A DNA stretch of 13,968 nt from positions 1 through 13,968 of the forward strand of contig SLJA01000182.1 of the NCBI GenBank assembly GCA_007135355.1. Reading direction: 5' to 3'. Source of the DNA: Wenzhouxiangella sp. (GTDB taxonomy: Bacteria > Pseudomonadota > Gammaproteobacteria > Xanthomonadales > Wenzhouxiangellaceae). Both the position numbers and the translations under genes were made by a program. The stretch's first letter is position 1, and every line of letters starts with the position of its first letter. The notes under the pieces are model-generated. The model made no database searches and was not told where the DNA came from. It was given only the letters and a program-made list of their open reading frames with translations. This document shows positions 6,571 to 13,843 of this stretch, piece by piece.

Positions 6571-7608
6571 TCAGTGCGTCGACGGCTGTCCGCGCCACTC
6601 CAGAATCGTATCGAGCATGGGCGCGATAGCCGGTGGCGGGCCATCGGCCAACGGCAGATCCACCAGCAAGCCGCGATGAGAGGCCGGCAGCAACAAGGGC
6701 TCCGGCCCGCCCTCAAAGCTCAGCGAGGCCACCGGCACGGCGCCGTCACCCAGCTCTTCGCCGGTTTCCGTCCACCAGGATTCAACCCGCGAACGCAAGT
6801 CGGCCACAGCCAGTTCCTCGCCCAGGCGATCCAGTGTCTGCAGCATATCGGGCGTGGCCTCGCCGAGTTGCCCGCCAATGATCTTGACCTGAACAGAATC
6901 GGGCCATTGACGCGCATTGAGCTCGCTCAGGAAACGACTTTCCGGGCGCAGATCAATCTTGGCGGCCCCGGTGCCCTGTCGCAGGCCGGCGAACGGCGAA
7001 AACTGACCCTCGGGAATGTGCGCGATCCACTCGCGCAGCTCCAGCCAGCCGCGCAGACGCGCCCAACCCGAGCCCTGGTTGGGTGTCCCGATCAGAATCA
7101 CGCCCAGGATATCCGGGCCACCGACTTGAGCATCAGCGTCTGCCGGATGGCGCCAGCGGGTGACGAAGTCGCGGATCACCAACCCACCCATGCTGTGACC
7201 GACCAGGACGATCGGCCGGGCCTCGCCCAGCGCCGGCCAGTGCCGGGCCAACAGATCGACGCTATGATCGATTGCCTGATCGTTCGGATAGCGAAATTCC
7301 CAAGCCTCCAGTCCGGCATCGGCCAGGGTCTTGAGGGTTTCGTCCCAGATACCGCCCGGCTCATCCAGGCCGTGGATCAGCACCACATCAGGCGCCGAGC
7401 GCGTGGAATCGGACGGCGGGTGGAATCCGAACAACTCAGGCGTTGGCGCCATCGCCTCGGGGAACCATTCTTCCAGCTGCTCCTGGGCGGCAATCCTCAA
7501 TTCGCGCTCCTGCTCCGGATTGCTCTCGGACCAGAAAATCCAGGCAGCCATGAGCGCAATACACAGCAGTATGGCGAGCACAACCAGCTTCAGCCAGACA
7601 CGACCCAT
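6571..7608 (-). CDS. Membrane-anchored alpha/beta hydrolase (lipase/esterase-like)
   Basis: A 345-residue serine hydrolase with one N-terminal membrane segment (about 5-26) and no clear cleavage site, so probably anchored with the enzyme on the periplasmic side. The fold is shown by VVLIHGLDEPGGIW (oxyanion loop, 75-88), the nucleophile elbow GHSMGG with Ser139, and IGTPNQGSGWA (173-183), which is common in lipases and PGAP1/LipA-like hydrolases. Asp288 (GDGAVPVAS) and His311 (SHRGLL) fit the rest of the triad. Substrate is unknown; an ester or acyl group of lipid or peptide is likely. The ATG at 7608 has AAGGA 6 bases upstream. It is divergent from the SphA-like gene and lies upstream of DUF3300. 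A small inverted repeat (GCCTGA/TCAGGC, 6549-6562) lies just after its stop and lacks a U tract. Confidence 0.85.
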   Translation of the reverse strand: MGRVWLKLVVLAILLCIALMAAWIFWSESNPEQERELRIAAQEQLEEWFPEAMAPTPELFGFHPPSDSTRSAPDVVLIHGLDEPGGIWDETLKTLADAGLEAWEFRYPNDQAIDHSVDLLARHWPALGEARPIVLVGHSMGGLVIRDFVTRWRHPADADAQVGGPDILGVILIGTPNQGSGWARLRGWLELREWIAHIPEGQFSPFAGLRQGTGAAKIDLRPESRFLSELNARQWPDSVQVKIIGGQLGEATPDMLQTLDRLGEELAVADLRSRVESWWTETGEELGDGAVPVASLSFEGGPEPLLLPASHRGLLVDLPLADGPPPAIAPMLDTILEWRGQPSTH

Positions 7609-7702
7609 CCGGTTTCCTTTGCAGAGTCCGTCAAATCCTCTTCCTCAGACCACAGCGGCAAGGCTAATATCCACAGTAGGCTCTCAGATCCCGAAACGCA
7701 AC

Positions 7703-8647
7703 ATGCCCGCAACCGCTTCCGCCCGGCGCTGGATCAAGCGCTGCACCGCCCTGGTCGCAATCACCGCGCTCTTGTTCGCTCAACACGCGCTGGCCCAGGT
7801 CTCCCTGCCGCCGGTCAACCTTGGCAACACCAACTTCGTTGATGGTCGCGCGCTGCCGGGCATCATGTTCCAGCAAACGATCATCGCCGCCGAGGCCGAC
7901 CGCTTTCGCGACAATGATGGCAGCACCGCCATGGCACCCGATCAGCTGACGGCATTTTCCGTCGCCACCCAGCTTGCCTGGCTGTCGCAACACCAAATCT
8001 TCGGCGCCAACTGGGGCGCGGAGTTCATTGCGCCGCTGGCGCGCGTGGATCTGGATATCAACCCGGTCATGGGTGAAGCCCGCACCGGCTTCGGCGATCT
8101 GTTCCTGAGCCCATTGGTACTGCAGTGGCCGGCCCGCGAGCTGTTCGGTCGACCCTACTGGCAGCGCCTGAACCTGAATGTCACCGTGCCGATCGGGCAT
8201 TACGACCGCGACCGCCTGGTCAACATCGGCAACAATGCCTATCGTTTCAACCCGCACTATGCCTTTACCTGGATCGCCTCGGACGTTTGGGAAGTCAGCG
8301 GACGCGTGCACTACCTGTGGAACGGCAAGAACAGCGATCCGCCAACCCGACTGGGAGCAGGTTCGATCCAGGCCGGCAACGCCATCCACACCAACCTGGC
8401 CTTCTCACGCGAAATCTCGCCCGGCTTGCGCGTGGGCCTGGCCGGCTACCATCTGCGTCAGATCACGGATGATCGCATCGACGGCATGCGCATTCCCGGA
8501 TCGCGCGAGCAGGTCATCGGCTACGGGCCGGGCGTGCGCAGACAGAACGGTCCGCAAGTCTGGTTCCTGCACGTGTATCGGGAAAGCGCGGTGCGCAATC
8601 GGCCGGACCGGCATCAAGTTATCTTTCGCTGGGCGCGTTTTTTCTGA
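7703..8647 (+). CDS. SphA/phenol-degradation MetA-type outer-membrane protein
   Basis: A 314-residue predicted outer-membrane beta-barrel. The signal peptide (about 1-31, ending AHALAQ) is followed by VSLPPVNLGNTNFVDGRALPGIMFQQ, a start typical of SphA/'transporter' proteins of the phenol_MetA_deg family. That family is linked, mostly by gene context, to uptake of aromatic or hydrophobic compounds. Alternating strands such as LNLNVTVPIGHYDRDRLVNI (with NIGNNAYRFNPHYAFTW) and a C-terminal Phe (IFRWARFF), the barrel-assembly signature, fit. I chose the ATG at 7703 because the signal peptide begins there; the open frame upstream is antisense to the hydrolase. No strong ribosome site is visible. 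A stem-loop covers the stop codon. No aromatic-degradation genes are nearby, so the substrate is unknown. Confidence 0.8.
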   Translation: MPATASARRWIKRCTALVAITALLFAQHALAQVSLPPVNLGNTNFVDGRALPGIMFQQTIIAAEADRFRDNDGSTAMAPDQLTAFSVATQLAWLSQHQIFGANWGAEFIAPLARVDLDINPVMGEARTGFGDLFLSPLVLQWPARELFGRPYWQRLNLNVTVPIGHYDRDRLVNIGNNAYRFNPHYAFTWIASDVWEVSGRVHYLWNGKNSDPPTRLGAGSIQAGNAIHTNLAFSREISPGLRVGLAGYHLRQITDDRIDGMRIPGSREQVIGYGPGVRRQNGPQVWFLHVYRESAVRNRPDRHQVIFRWARFF

Positions 8648-8660
8648 GTGCGCGCCCAGC
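8628..8660 (+). terminator. Strong stem-loop over the stop codon of the SphA-like gene
   Basis: GCTGGGCGCG (8628-8637) pairs perfectly with CGCGCCCAGC (8651-8660) around a 13-base loop, TTTTTTCTGAGTG, that holds the TGA stop codon. The 10-bp GC-rich stem should be very stable. The T run lies in the loop, not after the stem, so this is not a canonical intrinsic terminator. It may instead end the transcript with Rho, protect the 3' end, or reduce expression of the downstream psiE-like gene. The pairing is certain; the function is inferred. Confidence 0.45.
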
Positions 8661-8717
8661 AGAGGCGCAGGCGGCGGGTTACACTCGAGCCAAGCTTCCG
8701 GGAGGACGATCGTCGAC

Positions 8718-9200
8718 ATGAGTGAACCGAAAAGCCAGCTGCAGCGCCACTTCCCGGAGATCAGCAATGGCTGGTCCAAACTGTCGCAATACCGCCGCTT
8801 CGAACGGGTCATCTCGCTGATCCTGAGCCTGTCCATCGGCCTGCTGGTGCTGGTGGCGATCTTCTTTCTGATCAGCAACGTCTTCACCCTGCTGTTTGTA
8901 CAAACCCAGGATCCGTTCAACTTCCGGCTGTTTCAGGCCGTCTTCGACATGGTGCTGACCATCCTCATTGCCATGGAATTCAATAACTCCATTGTGCGCA
9001 CCATGGAAGAGGAAGGTCGACTGGGCGGCTTCGTCCATGTCGAGGTGGTGGTATTGATCGCCATCATGGCGGTGGTGCGCAAGTTCATGGTCATGGATGT
9101 CGAAGGCGTGGACCCGTTGTATCTGCTGGGCCTGGGCGGCGCCATCCTGGCCCTCGGCGGGACTTACTGGCTGCTCAAAAAGGCCGGCAGCGACATGTAA
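8718..9200 (+). CDS. PsiE family (phosphate-starvation-inducible) membrane protein
   Basis: A 160-residue inner-membrane protein matching the PsiE family. In Escherichia coli PsiE is induced by phosphate starvation and its biochemical role is unknown. Four membrane segments are visible: about 31-60 (FERVISLILSLSIGLLVLVA), 70-92 (LFQAVFDMVLTILIAMEFNN), 105-125 and 133-153. The conserved FERVISL, LTILIAMEFN and IAIMAVVRKF blocks place it in the family. GGGAGG (8700-8705) lies 12 bases before the ATG, a long but possible spacing. It follows the SphA-like gene by 70 bp on the same strand, with a stem-loop between, so co-transcription is possible. It is convergent with the amidohydrolase. I saw no Pho box, but the upstream space is short. 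Confidence 0.85.
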   Translation: MSEPKSQLQRHFPEISNGWSKLSQYRRFERVISLILSLSIGLLVLVAIFFLISNVFTLLFVQTQDPFNFRLFQAVFDMVLTILIAMEFNNSIVRTMEEEGRLGGFVHVEVVVLIAIMAVVRKFMVMDVEGVDPLYLLGLGGAILALGGTYWLLKKAGSDM

Positions 9201-9220
9201 GCGCCCGGCCAATTGGACGC

Positions 9221-10939
9221 CTAATCCGCACGCTCAAAGCGCACTCGGCCGGCGACCAGGGTCAGGTCCACTTCCAGCTCGGCGAGCTCGTCATCGCTCA
9301 CCGCCATCAAATCGCCGTTGAGCACCACCAGATCAGCCTGTTTACCCACCGCAATGGAACCCAGTCGATCTTCCTCAAAAACCGCGTAGGCACAATGGAT
9401 AGTGTAAGACTTCAGCGCCTCCATCCGGTTCATGCGCTGTTCGGGAAAGAAACGCTCACCATTGGCCATTTCGCGGGTGACCGAAGCATGCAACGAAGCC
9501 ATCGGTGAGATCGGTTCCACCGGCACATCCGTCCCGTTACAGATCACCGCGTCGGCATCCAGCAACGAGCGCCAGACATAAGCCTTGCGCCGAGCCCTTT
9601 CTTCGCCCAGCCGAATCGGCACCCAGGGGCCGTCCGAGGTCGCATGAATGCCTTGCATGGAGGCAATCACACCCAGTTCGGCGAATCGCGGCACATCGTC
9701 CGGGTGCAGGTTCTGCGCATGTTCGATCCGCCAGCGCAGCTCGTTGTCCCCGGCCAGACGCTGAATCGAGGCATACACATCCAGCGCTTCGCGATTGGCT
9801 CGGTCACCGATGGCGTGCGTATTGAGCTGAAAACCGTGACGAAAGGCGATGGCCGCGGTTTCACGCAGGTCAGCCAGCGACATCTGCGGCAAACCGCTGG
9901 CCTCCGGCCGATCGGCATAGGGCCGCAGCAGCCAGGCACCGTGCGTGCCCAGTGCGCCATCCAGATGACGCTTGACCGAGCGGACCGTCAGCATGCTGTC
10001 ACCTTCAGCCAGCTGCCAGTAATCCGGCAGGCGACGATCCAGGTCGGCATTGGTCTCGCCAATCACGGCCACATACAGACGTAGCGGCAGGCCGCCGGCG
10101 CGATCCAGCGCGACCAGCCGATCAATCTCTTCAAAGCGCTGACCCTGGTCATGGAAAGAGGTAATGCCATGCGCCAGGGCGGTTTCCGCCGCCAGTTCAA
10201 CCTGGCGTTGAAAACGTGCTTGACGCTGGTCCTCGCCCAAACCCTGCAGCCAGGTCGCGTGCAGATCGCGTACCGGTCGCTGCGCGGCCTGGCGCAGAAA
10301 ACCGGTCGGCTCGCCTTGATCATCGCGGACAATTTCTCCGCCTTCGGGATCGGGTGTACCGGCGGCGATCCCCGCCATCTGCATGGCCACGGCGTTGGCG
10401 TAGGCGGCATGCCCGCTGGCGTGAATCAGAAACACCGGGTTGTCGGGACTAACCGCGCTCAAGGGTGCGTGTGCCGGCACCCCATCGAACACAGCACCCC
10501 CTTCTTCGGTCCAGTTTTCCTGGTGCCAGCCGCGACCCGTGATCCACTCACCCGGGGCGGCGCTCTCGACCGCCTCACGCACCTGCTCGACCAACTCGGC
10601 AAACGATCGCGTATCGCGCAAATCCAGAGTCATGAGCGACTCGCCAAGGCCGAGAAAATGGCCGTGGCCCTCGATCAAGCCCGGAATCAGGCTGCGCCCG
10701 GCCAGATCGATCACGCGGGTCTGGTCGCCGATTAAGCTTTCGACTTCGGATTGCTCGCCCACGGCAACGATGACACCCGCGCGCACGGCCACGGCACTTG
10801 CCTCGGGCTGGTCGTCATCCAGAGTCATCACACGACCGTTATGAAGAACCAGATCAGCGGGCGAAGCATCTGTCGCCGCGTGCAGCTGAAGAGCCAGCGC
10901 CAGCGACAACAGCGCCAGTGCGATATGAGCCTTACACAT
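9221..10939 (-). CDS. Exported YtcJ-type amidohydrolase (amidohydrolase_3)
   Basis: A 572-residue metal-dependent amidohydrolase. A signal peptide (about 1-22, LALALQLHAA) precedes ADLVLHNGRVMTLD, the usual start of the composite beta domain. Metal and catalytic elements are His92 and His94 (PGLIEGHGHF, the HxH motif), Lys323 (VKRHLDGALG), His375 (NTHAIGDRAN), His407 (RIEHAQ) and Asp471 (NGTDVPVEP). HASGHAAYAN, EPTGFL and SFHDQG are also typical of YtcJ-like proteins. The family hydrolyses C-N bonds of varied substrates and most members lack an assigned one, so I give none. Length fits the family. Export to the periplasm is the notable point. The gene ends 20 bp from the convergent psiE-like gene and is divergent from the flavodoxin-like gene. 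Confidence 0.9.
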   Translation of the reverse strand: MCKAHIALALLSLALALQLHAATDASPADLVLHNGRVMTLDDDQPEASAVAVRAGVIVAVGEQSEVESLIGDQTRVIDLAGRSLIPGLIEGHGHFLGLGESLMTLDLRDTRSFAELVEQVREAVESAAPGEWITGRGWHQENWTEEGGAVFDGVPAHAPLSAVSPDNPVFLIHASGHAAYANAVAMQMAGIAAGTPDPEGGEIVRDDQGEPTGFLRQAAQRPVRDLHATWLQGLGEDQRQARFQRQVELAAETALAHGITSFHDQGQRFEEIDRLVALDRAGGLPLRLYVAVIGETNADLDRRLPDYWQLAEGDSMLTVRSVKRHLDGALGTHGAWLLRPYADRPEASGLPQMSLADLRETAAIAFRHGFQLNTHAIGDRANREALDVYASIQRLAGDNELRWRIEHAQNLHPDDVPRFAELGVIASMQGIHATSDGPWVPIRLGEERARRKAYVWRSLLDADAVICNGTDVPVEPISPMASLHASVTREMANGERFFPEQRMNRMEALKSYTIHCAYAVFEEDRLGSIAVGKQADLVVLNGDLMAVSDDELAELEVDLTLVAGRVRFERAD

Positions 10940-11025
10940 GGTTTGGGTTTCCTACCGAAATCAGATGACAAGCTTAGTGGATCGACATGGACTGTGGGGC
11001 AAACTTCAGCGATGGGCCGCCCGCA

Positions 11026-11042
11026 GCTTCGGCCGCCGAAGC
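11026..11042. repeat. Short perfect inverted repeat upstream of the flavodoxin-like gene
   Basis: GCTTCGG (11026-11032) and CCGAAGC (11036-11042) pair around CCG in the 144-bp divergent gap. No T run follows. It could be an operator or a chance GC-rich hairpin. I found no convincing -10/-35 pair in this gap. Confidence 0.3.
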
Positions 11043-11083
11043 GCTACCATCATGAACTCATCCAGATTGAAAGTCTTGCTACG

Positions 11084-11545
11084 ATGTCGCGACGTCTGCT
11101 GCTGATTGCGCATGATCCATCAACCAACCTGCAGCGCCTGCGCCAGGCGCTCATGGCCGGGGCCAGTGCGCAAATACCCGCAGTCCAGACGCGCTTCACC
11201 CCGGCACTGCAGGCCGAGCCGGAAGCCGTGCTCGAGGCCCACGGGCTGATCCTGCTGACCCCGGAAAACCTGGGCTACATGAGCGGCGGCATGAAAGACT
11301 TCTTCGACCGCTGCTACTACCCCTTGCTTGAGCGCACCCAGGGCATGCCCTATGCGCTGGTGATCCGGGCCGGCTCCGACGGCACCGGCACACGCCGCGC
11401 CGTCGAGTCCATCTGCTCAGGCTTGAAATGGAAACCGGTGCAGGCTCCGCTGACCTGCCGCGGTGAATGGGGCGAAAATTTCGTCGCCCAGTGTCGTGAA
11501 CTCGGGGAAACCATGGCCGCCGGGCTGGAAGCCGGCATTTTCTGA
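11084..11545 (+). CDS. Small flavodoxin-fold NAD(P)H-dependent oxidoreductase-like protein
   Basis: A 153-residue protein with a flavodoxin-like fold. It starts MSRRLLLIAHDPSTNLQRL, where the first strand leads into a Ser/Thr-containing loop that would hold the FMN phosphate. The clearest signature is LLTPENLGYMSGGMKDFFDR (58-77), the second FMN-contacting loop of WrbA/NADPH-dependent FMN reductase-like proteins. GSDGTGTRRAVESI (97-110) forms the next conserved segment. It is shorter than WrbA (about 190 residues). It probably reduces a quinone or another small acceptor, but the substrate is unknown. The ATG at 11084 is the first in-frame Met before the first strand; the open frame upstream is antisense or non-coding. 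No good ribosome site is seen. It is convergent with the sirtuin gene, 74 bp apart. Confidence 0.75.
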   Translation: MSRRLLLIAHDPSTNLQRLRQALMAGASAQIPAVQTRFTPALQAEPEAVLEAHGLILLTPENLGYMSGGMKDFFDRCYYPLLERTQGMPYALVIRAGSDGTGTRRAVESICSGLKWKPVQAPLTCRGEWGENFVAQCRELGETMAAGLEAGIF

Positions 11546-11619
11546 CGCCCGAGACGGCCGTCCAGGCGGCGGCATCTGCTATAGACGCGCCATCCGAGGC
11601 AGCTTTCGCTCCCGACTCA

Positions 11620-12519
11620 TCAAGTCGTAGCAGTCGGGCTCAGGCCATCGACCAGTCGCGGCAGAACGCTAGAGCAGTCCGCATCGACCTTGAAACGCAG
11701 CAGCTCATCGGCGCGCGTCCGGCCGTGGTTGACCGCGGCCACCGGCAAGCCGGCGGACACGGCGTCGCGCACGATGCGAAAGCCGGACATCACAACCAAC
11801 GAAGACCCCAGCACCAGCACGGCATCACTTTGCGCCAGCGCCGTACGGACCGCGGCAATGCGTTCGGCCGGCACCGACTCGCCGAAAAAGACCACATCCG
11901 GCTTCAGGGGGCCGCCGCAACGCTCGCAATCGGCCACGCGGAAACCGGGGTAGGCACTGGCGTCCAGCTCGGCGTCGCCATCGGGGTTATAGCCCAGCAC
12001 ATCCGGTTTCCAATCCGGATTGAGCTGTATCAGGCGTTGTTGCAGCTGATTGCGCTCGACGCGATAACCGCAAGACTGGCAGGTGACCCGACTCAAACGG
12101 CCATGCAGTTCCACCAACTTCGCCGAACCAGCGCGCTGGTGCAGGCCGTCAACATTCTGCGTCACCAGCAGCGACAAACGCTCCAGCGCCTCCAGCCGCG
12201 CCAGGGCCACGTGGGCCGCATTGACTTGCGCCTGCCGCATCAGTTCCCAGCCGAAAAAGCTGCGCGCCCAGTAGCGCCGCCGAGTCAACGCCGAGGCCAT
12301 GAACTCGTGATACAAGATCGGGTCCCGACGCAGCCAGCGACCGTCCCCATCGCGATAAGCGGGGATACCCGAGCGGGTACTCAAGCCCGCCCCGGTCAGA
12401 ACCAGCAGACGCGGATGTGCCTTGACAAACTCGGCCAATCGGTCGAAATCCCCGACCGGGGCCGGCTGTGCGAGCGCAGCGCGCATCTGCGGAACCCGGA
12501 TCAGAGGACGATTCGCCAT
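11620..12519 (-). CDS. NAD-dependent sirtuin, class II (SIRT4-like)
   Basis: A 299-residue Sir2-family enzyme that removes acyl groups from lysines with NAD+, giving nicotinamide and O-acyl-ADP-ribose. NAD-binding motifs are TGAGLSTRSGIPAYR (42-56), TQNVDGLH (120-127), GSSLVVMSGFRIV (238-250) and NHGRT (264-268). His139 in ELHG is the catalytic base. A zinc site is formed by Cys147, Cys150, Cys198 and Cys201. RRYWARSFFGWELM, LNPDW, YNPDGDAEL and LKPDVVFFGESV align closely with human SIRT4, so this is a class II rather than a CobB-type (class III) sirtuin. SIRT4 has weak deacetylase but lipoamidase, deacylase and ADP-ribosyl activities, so the substrate here may be a non-acetyl acyl group (inference). 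It is divergent from the DUF697 GTPase with an 83-bp gap. Confidence 0.93.
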   Translation of the reverse strand: MANRPLIRVPQMRAALAQPAPVGDFDRLAEFVKAHPRLLVLTGAGLSTRSGIPAYRDGDGRWLRRDPILYHEFMASALTRRRYWARSFFGWELMRQAQVNAAHVALARLEALERLSLLVTQNVDGLHQRAGSAKLVELHGRLSRVTCQSCGYRVERNQLQQRLIQLNPDWKPDVLGYNPDGDAELDASAYPGFRVADCERCGGPLKPDVVFFGESVPAERIAAVRTALAQSDAVLVLGSSLVVMSGFRIVRDAVSAGLPVAAVNHGRTRADELLRFKVDADCSSVLPRLVDGLSPTATT

Positions 12520-12602
12520 GCGCGCAGTCTAATCAAGCGCTGGTGACGACTCGATCAGAGGCGCATGTGTGCTTTGCCGAGCACATTCGCTATGATCAAG
12601 GC

Positions 12603-13841
12603 ATGGATGCTGGCCCCGAACATTCAAGGCTTTCAATCGCCGGTCTCGCCGACTGGAAGCGCCTGCGCCGGCAGGTGCTCAGGCCGGAAGCCGACCCCGC
12701 CGATGTTCAGCGCGCGCTGGCCACCGCGGCCGGTCGCACCGATATTCCGGTCCTGTGGCTGTTGGGCACGGCACAGTCCGGCAAGACTTCCATCGTGCGT
12801 GCCCTGACCGGCAGCAGCCGAGCCGAGATCGGCAATGGTTTTCAGCCCTGCACGCGAAGCGCTTCCCTGTACGACTTTCCGCCCGAGGCGCCCGTCATCC
12901 GCTTCCTCGACACCCGCGGTCTGGGTGAAGTCGGATACCAGCCCGACGAAGACCTCGCCGTTTGCGAAGACCGTGCCCATCAGTTGCTGGTCGTGCTCAG
13001 GGTCACTGAAACCCGCTCCACGGATGTGCTCGAAGTCGTGCGCGAGATCCGGCGGCGCCATCCCGACTGGCCGCTGCTCATCGCGCAAACCTGCCTGCAT
13101 GATGCCTATCCGGCCTCGCGGGAAGGTCATGTGCTGCCCTACCCGTTCGAACATTCCGGCTGGCGCGATCAGGTCCCGACCGAGCTGGCGCGTCTGATCG
13201 ACGCCCAGCGCTCGGCATTCACCGATCTGCCGGGCCCGGGTCCGATACGATGGGTGGCGATTGACTTTACCCTGCCGGAGGATGGCTTCGAGCCCGTCGA
13301 GTACGGTCTCGAGGCCTTGTGGCGAGCGCTGGAAGACTCCGCGGTGGCCGGGTTACGCGCTCGACTCTCGGCAGATCCAGCCGTGCGCAGCGCCTATGAC
13401 CGGGCTGCTCATCCGCAAATTGTCGGCTACAGCCTGGCCGCCGCGGCCCTGGGCACGGTACCGCTGGTCGACCTGGCCGCCCTGCCCGCGCTACAGGCCC
13501 GCCTGCTCCAGGTGCTGGCCGGCATTTACGGACTGCACTGGACCCGGCGCAGCATTGCCGAGTTTTCCAGCCTGCTTGGCGCCGGCATTGCCGTCGGTCT
13601 GGGTGTGCGCATGGCCGGTCGCAGCCTGGCCAAGCTGATTCCCGGCTGGGGCCAGACCGCCGGCGCCGTGTGGGCGGCCGGGGCAAACGGCGCCACGACC
13701 TATGCCCTGGGCAAGGCCGCCTGCCTGTATTTGCACCGTCGACGCGAAGGACAAGACGTCGATGCCGAAGCCCTGCGCCGAACCTTCCGCGAGGCGCTGG
13801 GCCAGGCTCGAGGCCTGCTCGATCGACGGGAAAGAGCGTAA
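12603..13841 (+). CDS. YcjX/YcjF-like GTPase with C-terminal DUF697 domain
   Basis: A 412-residue protein. Residues 48 to about 225 form a P-loop GTPase: Walker A GTAQSGKT (55-62), possible switch-I Thr84, and G3 DTRGLG (103-108). The guanine-specificity motif is not NKxD; the matching place reads LIAQTCLHDAYP (159-170). Residues about 268-400 form a DUF697 domain, with hydrophobic helices (IVGYSLAAAALGTVPLVDLA; LLGAGIAVGLGV) and KLIPGWGQTAGA. These may insert in or lie on the membrane. The family function is not known. The start is uncertain. ATG 12603 lacks a ribosome site but lies 7 bases after a 5/6 -10 box, TATGAT (12591-12596), so the mRNA could be leaderless. GTG 12567 has AGAGG 5 bases upstream. 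The next gene begins 2 bp after the stop, so the two form an operon. Confidence 0.82.
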   Translation: MDAGPEHSRLSIAGLADWKRLRRQVLRPEADPADVQRALATAAGRTDIPVLWLLGTAQSGKTSIVRALTGSSRAEIGNGFQPCTRSASLYDFPPEAPVIRFLDTRGLGEVGYQPDEDLAVCEDRAHQLLVVLRVTETRSTDVLEVVREIRRRHPDWPLLIAQTCLHDAYPASREGHVLPYPFEHSGWRDQVPTELARLIDAQRSAFTDLPGPGPIRWVAIDFTLPEDGFEPVEYGLEALWRALEDSAVAGLRARLSADPAVRSAYDRAAHPQIVGYSLAAAALGTVPLVDLAALPALQARLLQVLAGIYGLHWTRRSIAEFSSLLGAGIAVGLGVRMAGRSLAKLIPGWGQTAGAVWAAGANGATTYALGKAACLYLHRRREGQDVDAEALRRTFREALGQARGLLDRRERA

Positions 13842-13843
13842 TC

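Noticed and set aside
6480..6716. N-terminal extension of the DUF3300 frame
   Set aside because: It would overlap the hydrolase gene by about 146 bases, lacks a plausible signal, and a good ribosome site precedes the internal ATG at 6479, which starts a signal peptide.
7331..7702. Upstream extension of the SphA-like frame
   Set aside because: This part is antisense to the hydrolase. The signal peptide begins at the ATG at 7703.
6547..7842. A 431-codon plus-strand open frame
   Set aside because: It is antisense to the hydrolase, which has clear catalytic motifs and a ribosome site. Its product is Gln/Arg-rich with no recognisable domain, and it runs into the start of the SphA-like gene in another frame.
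11553..11562. GACGGCCGTC palindrome between the flavodoxin-like gene and the sirtuin
   Set aside because: As a hairpin it would be too small to fold well, and no T run follows. In GC-rich DNA such a palindrome is expected by chance, so I do not call a terminator.
11725..12546. A 273-codon plus-strand frame
   Set aside because: It is antisense to the sirtuin, whose motifs are unmistakable; the product is Gln/Arg/His-rich and typical of a shadow frame.
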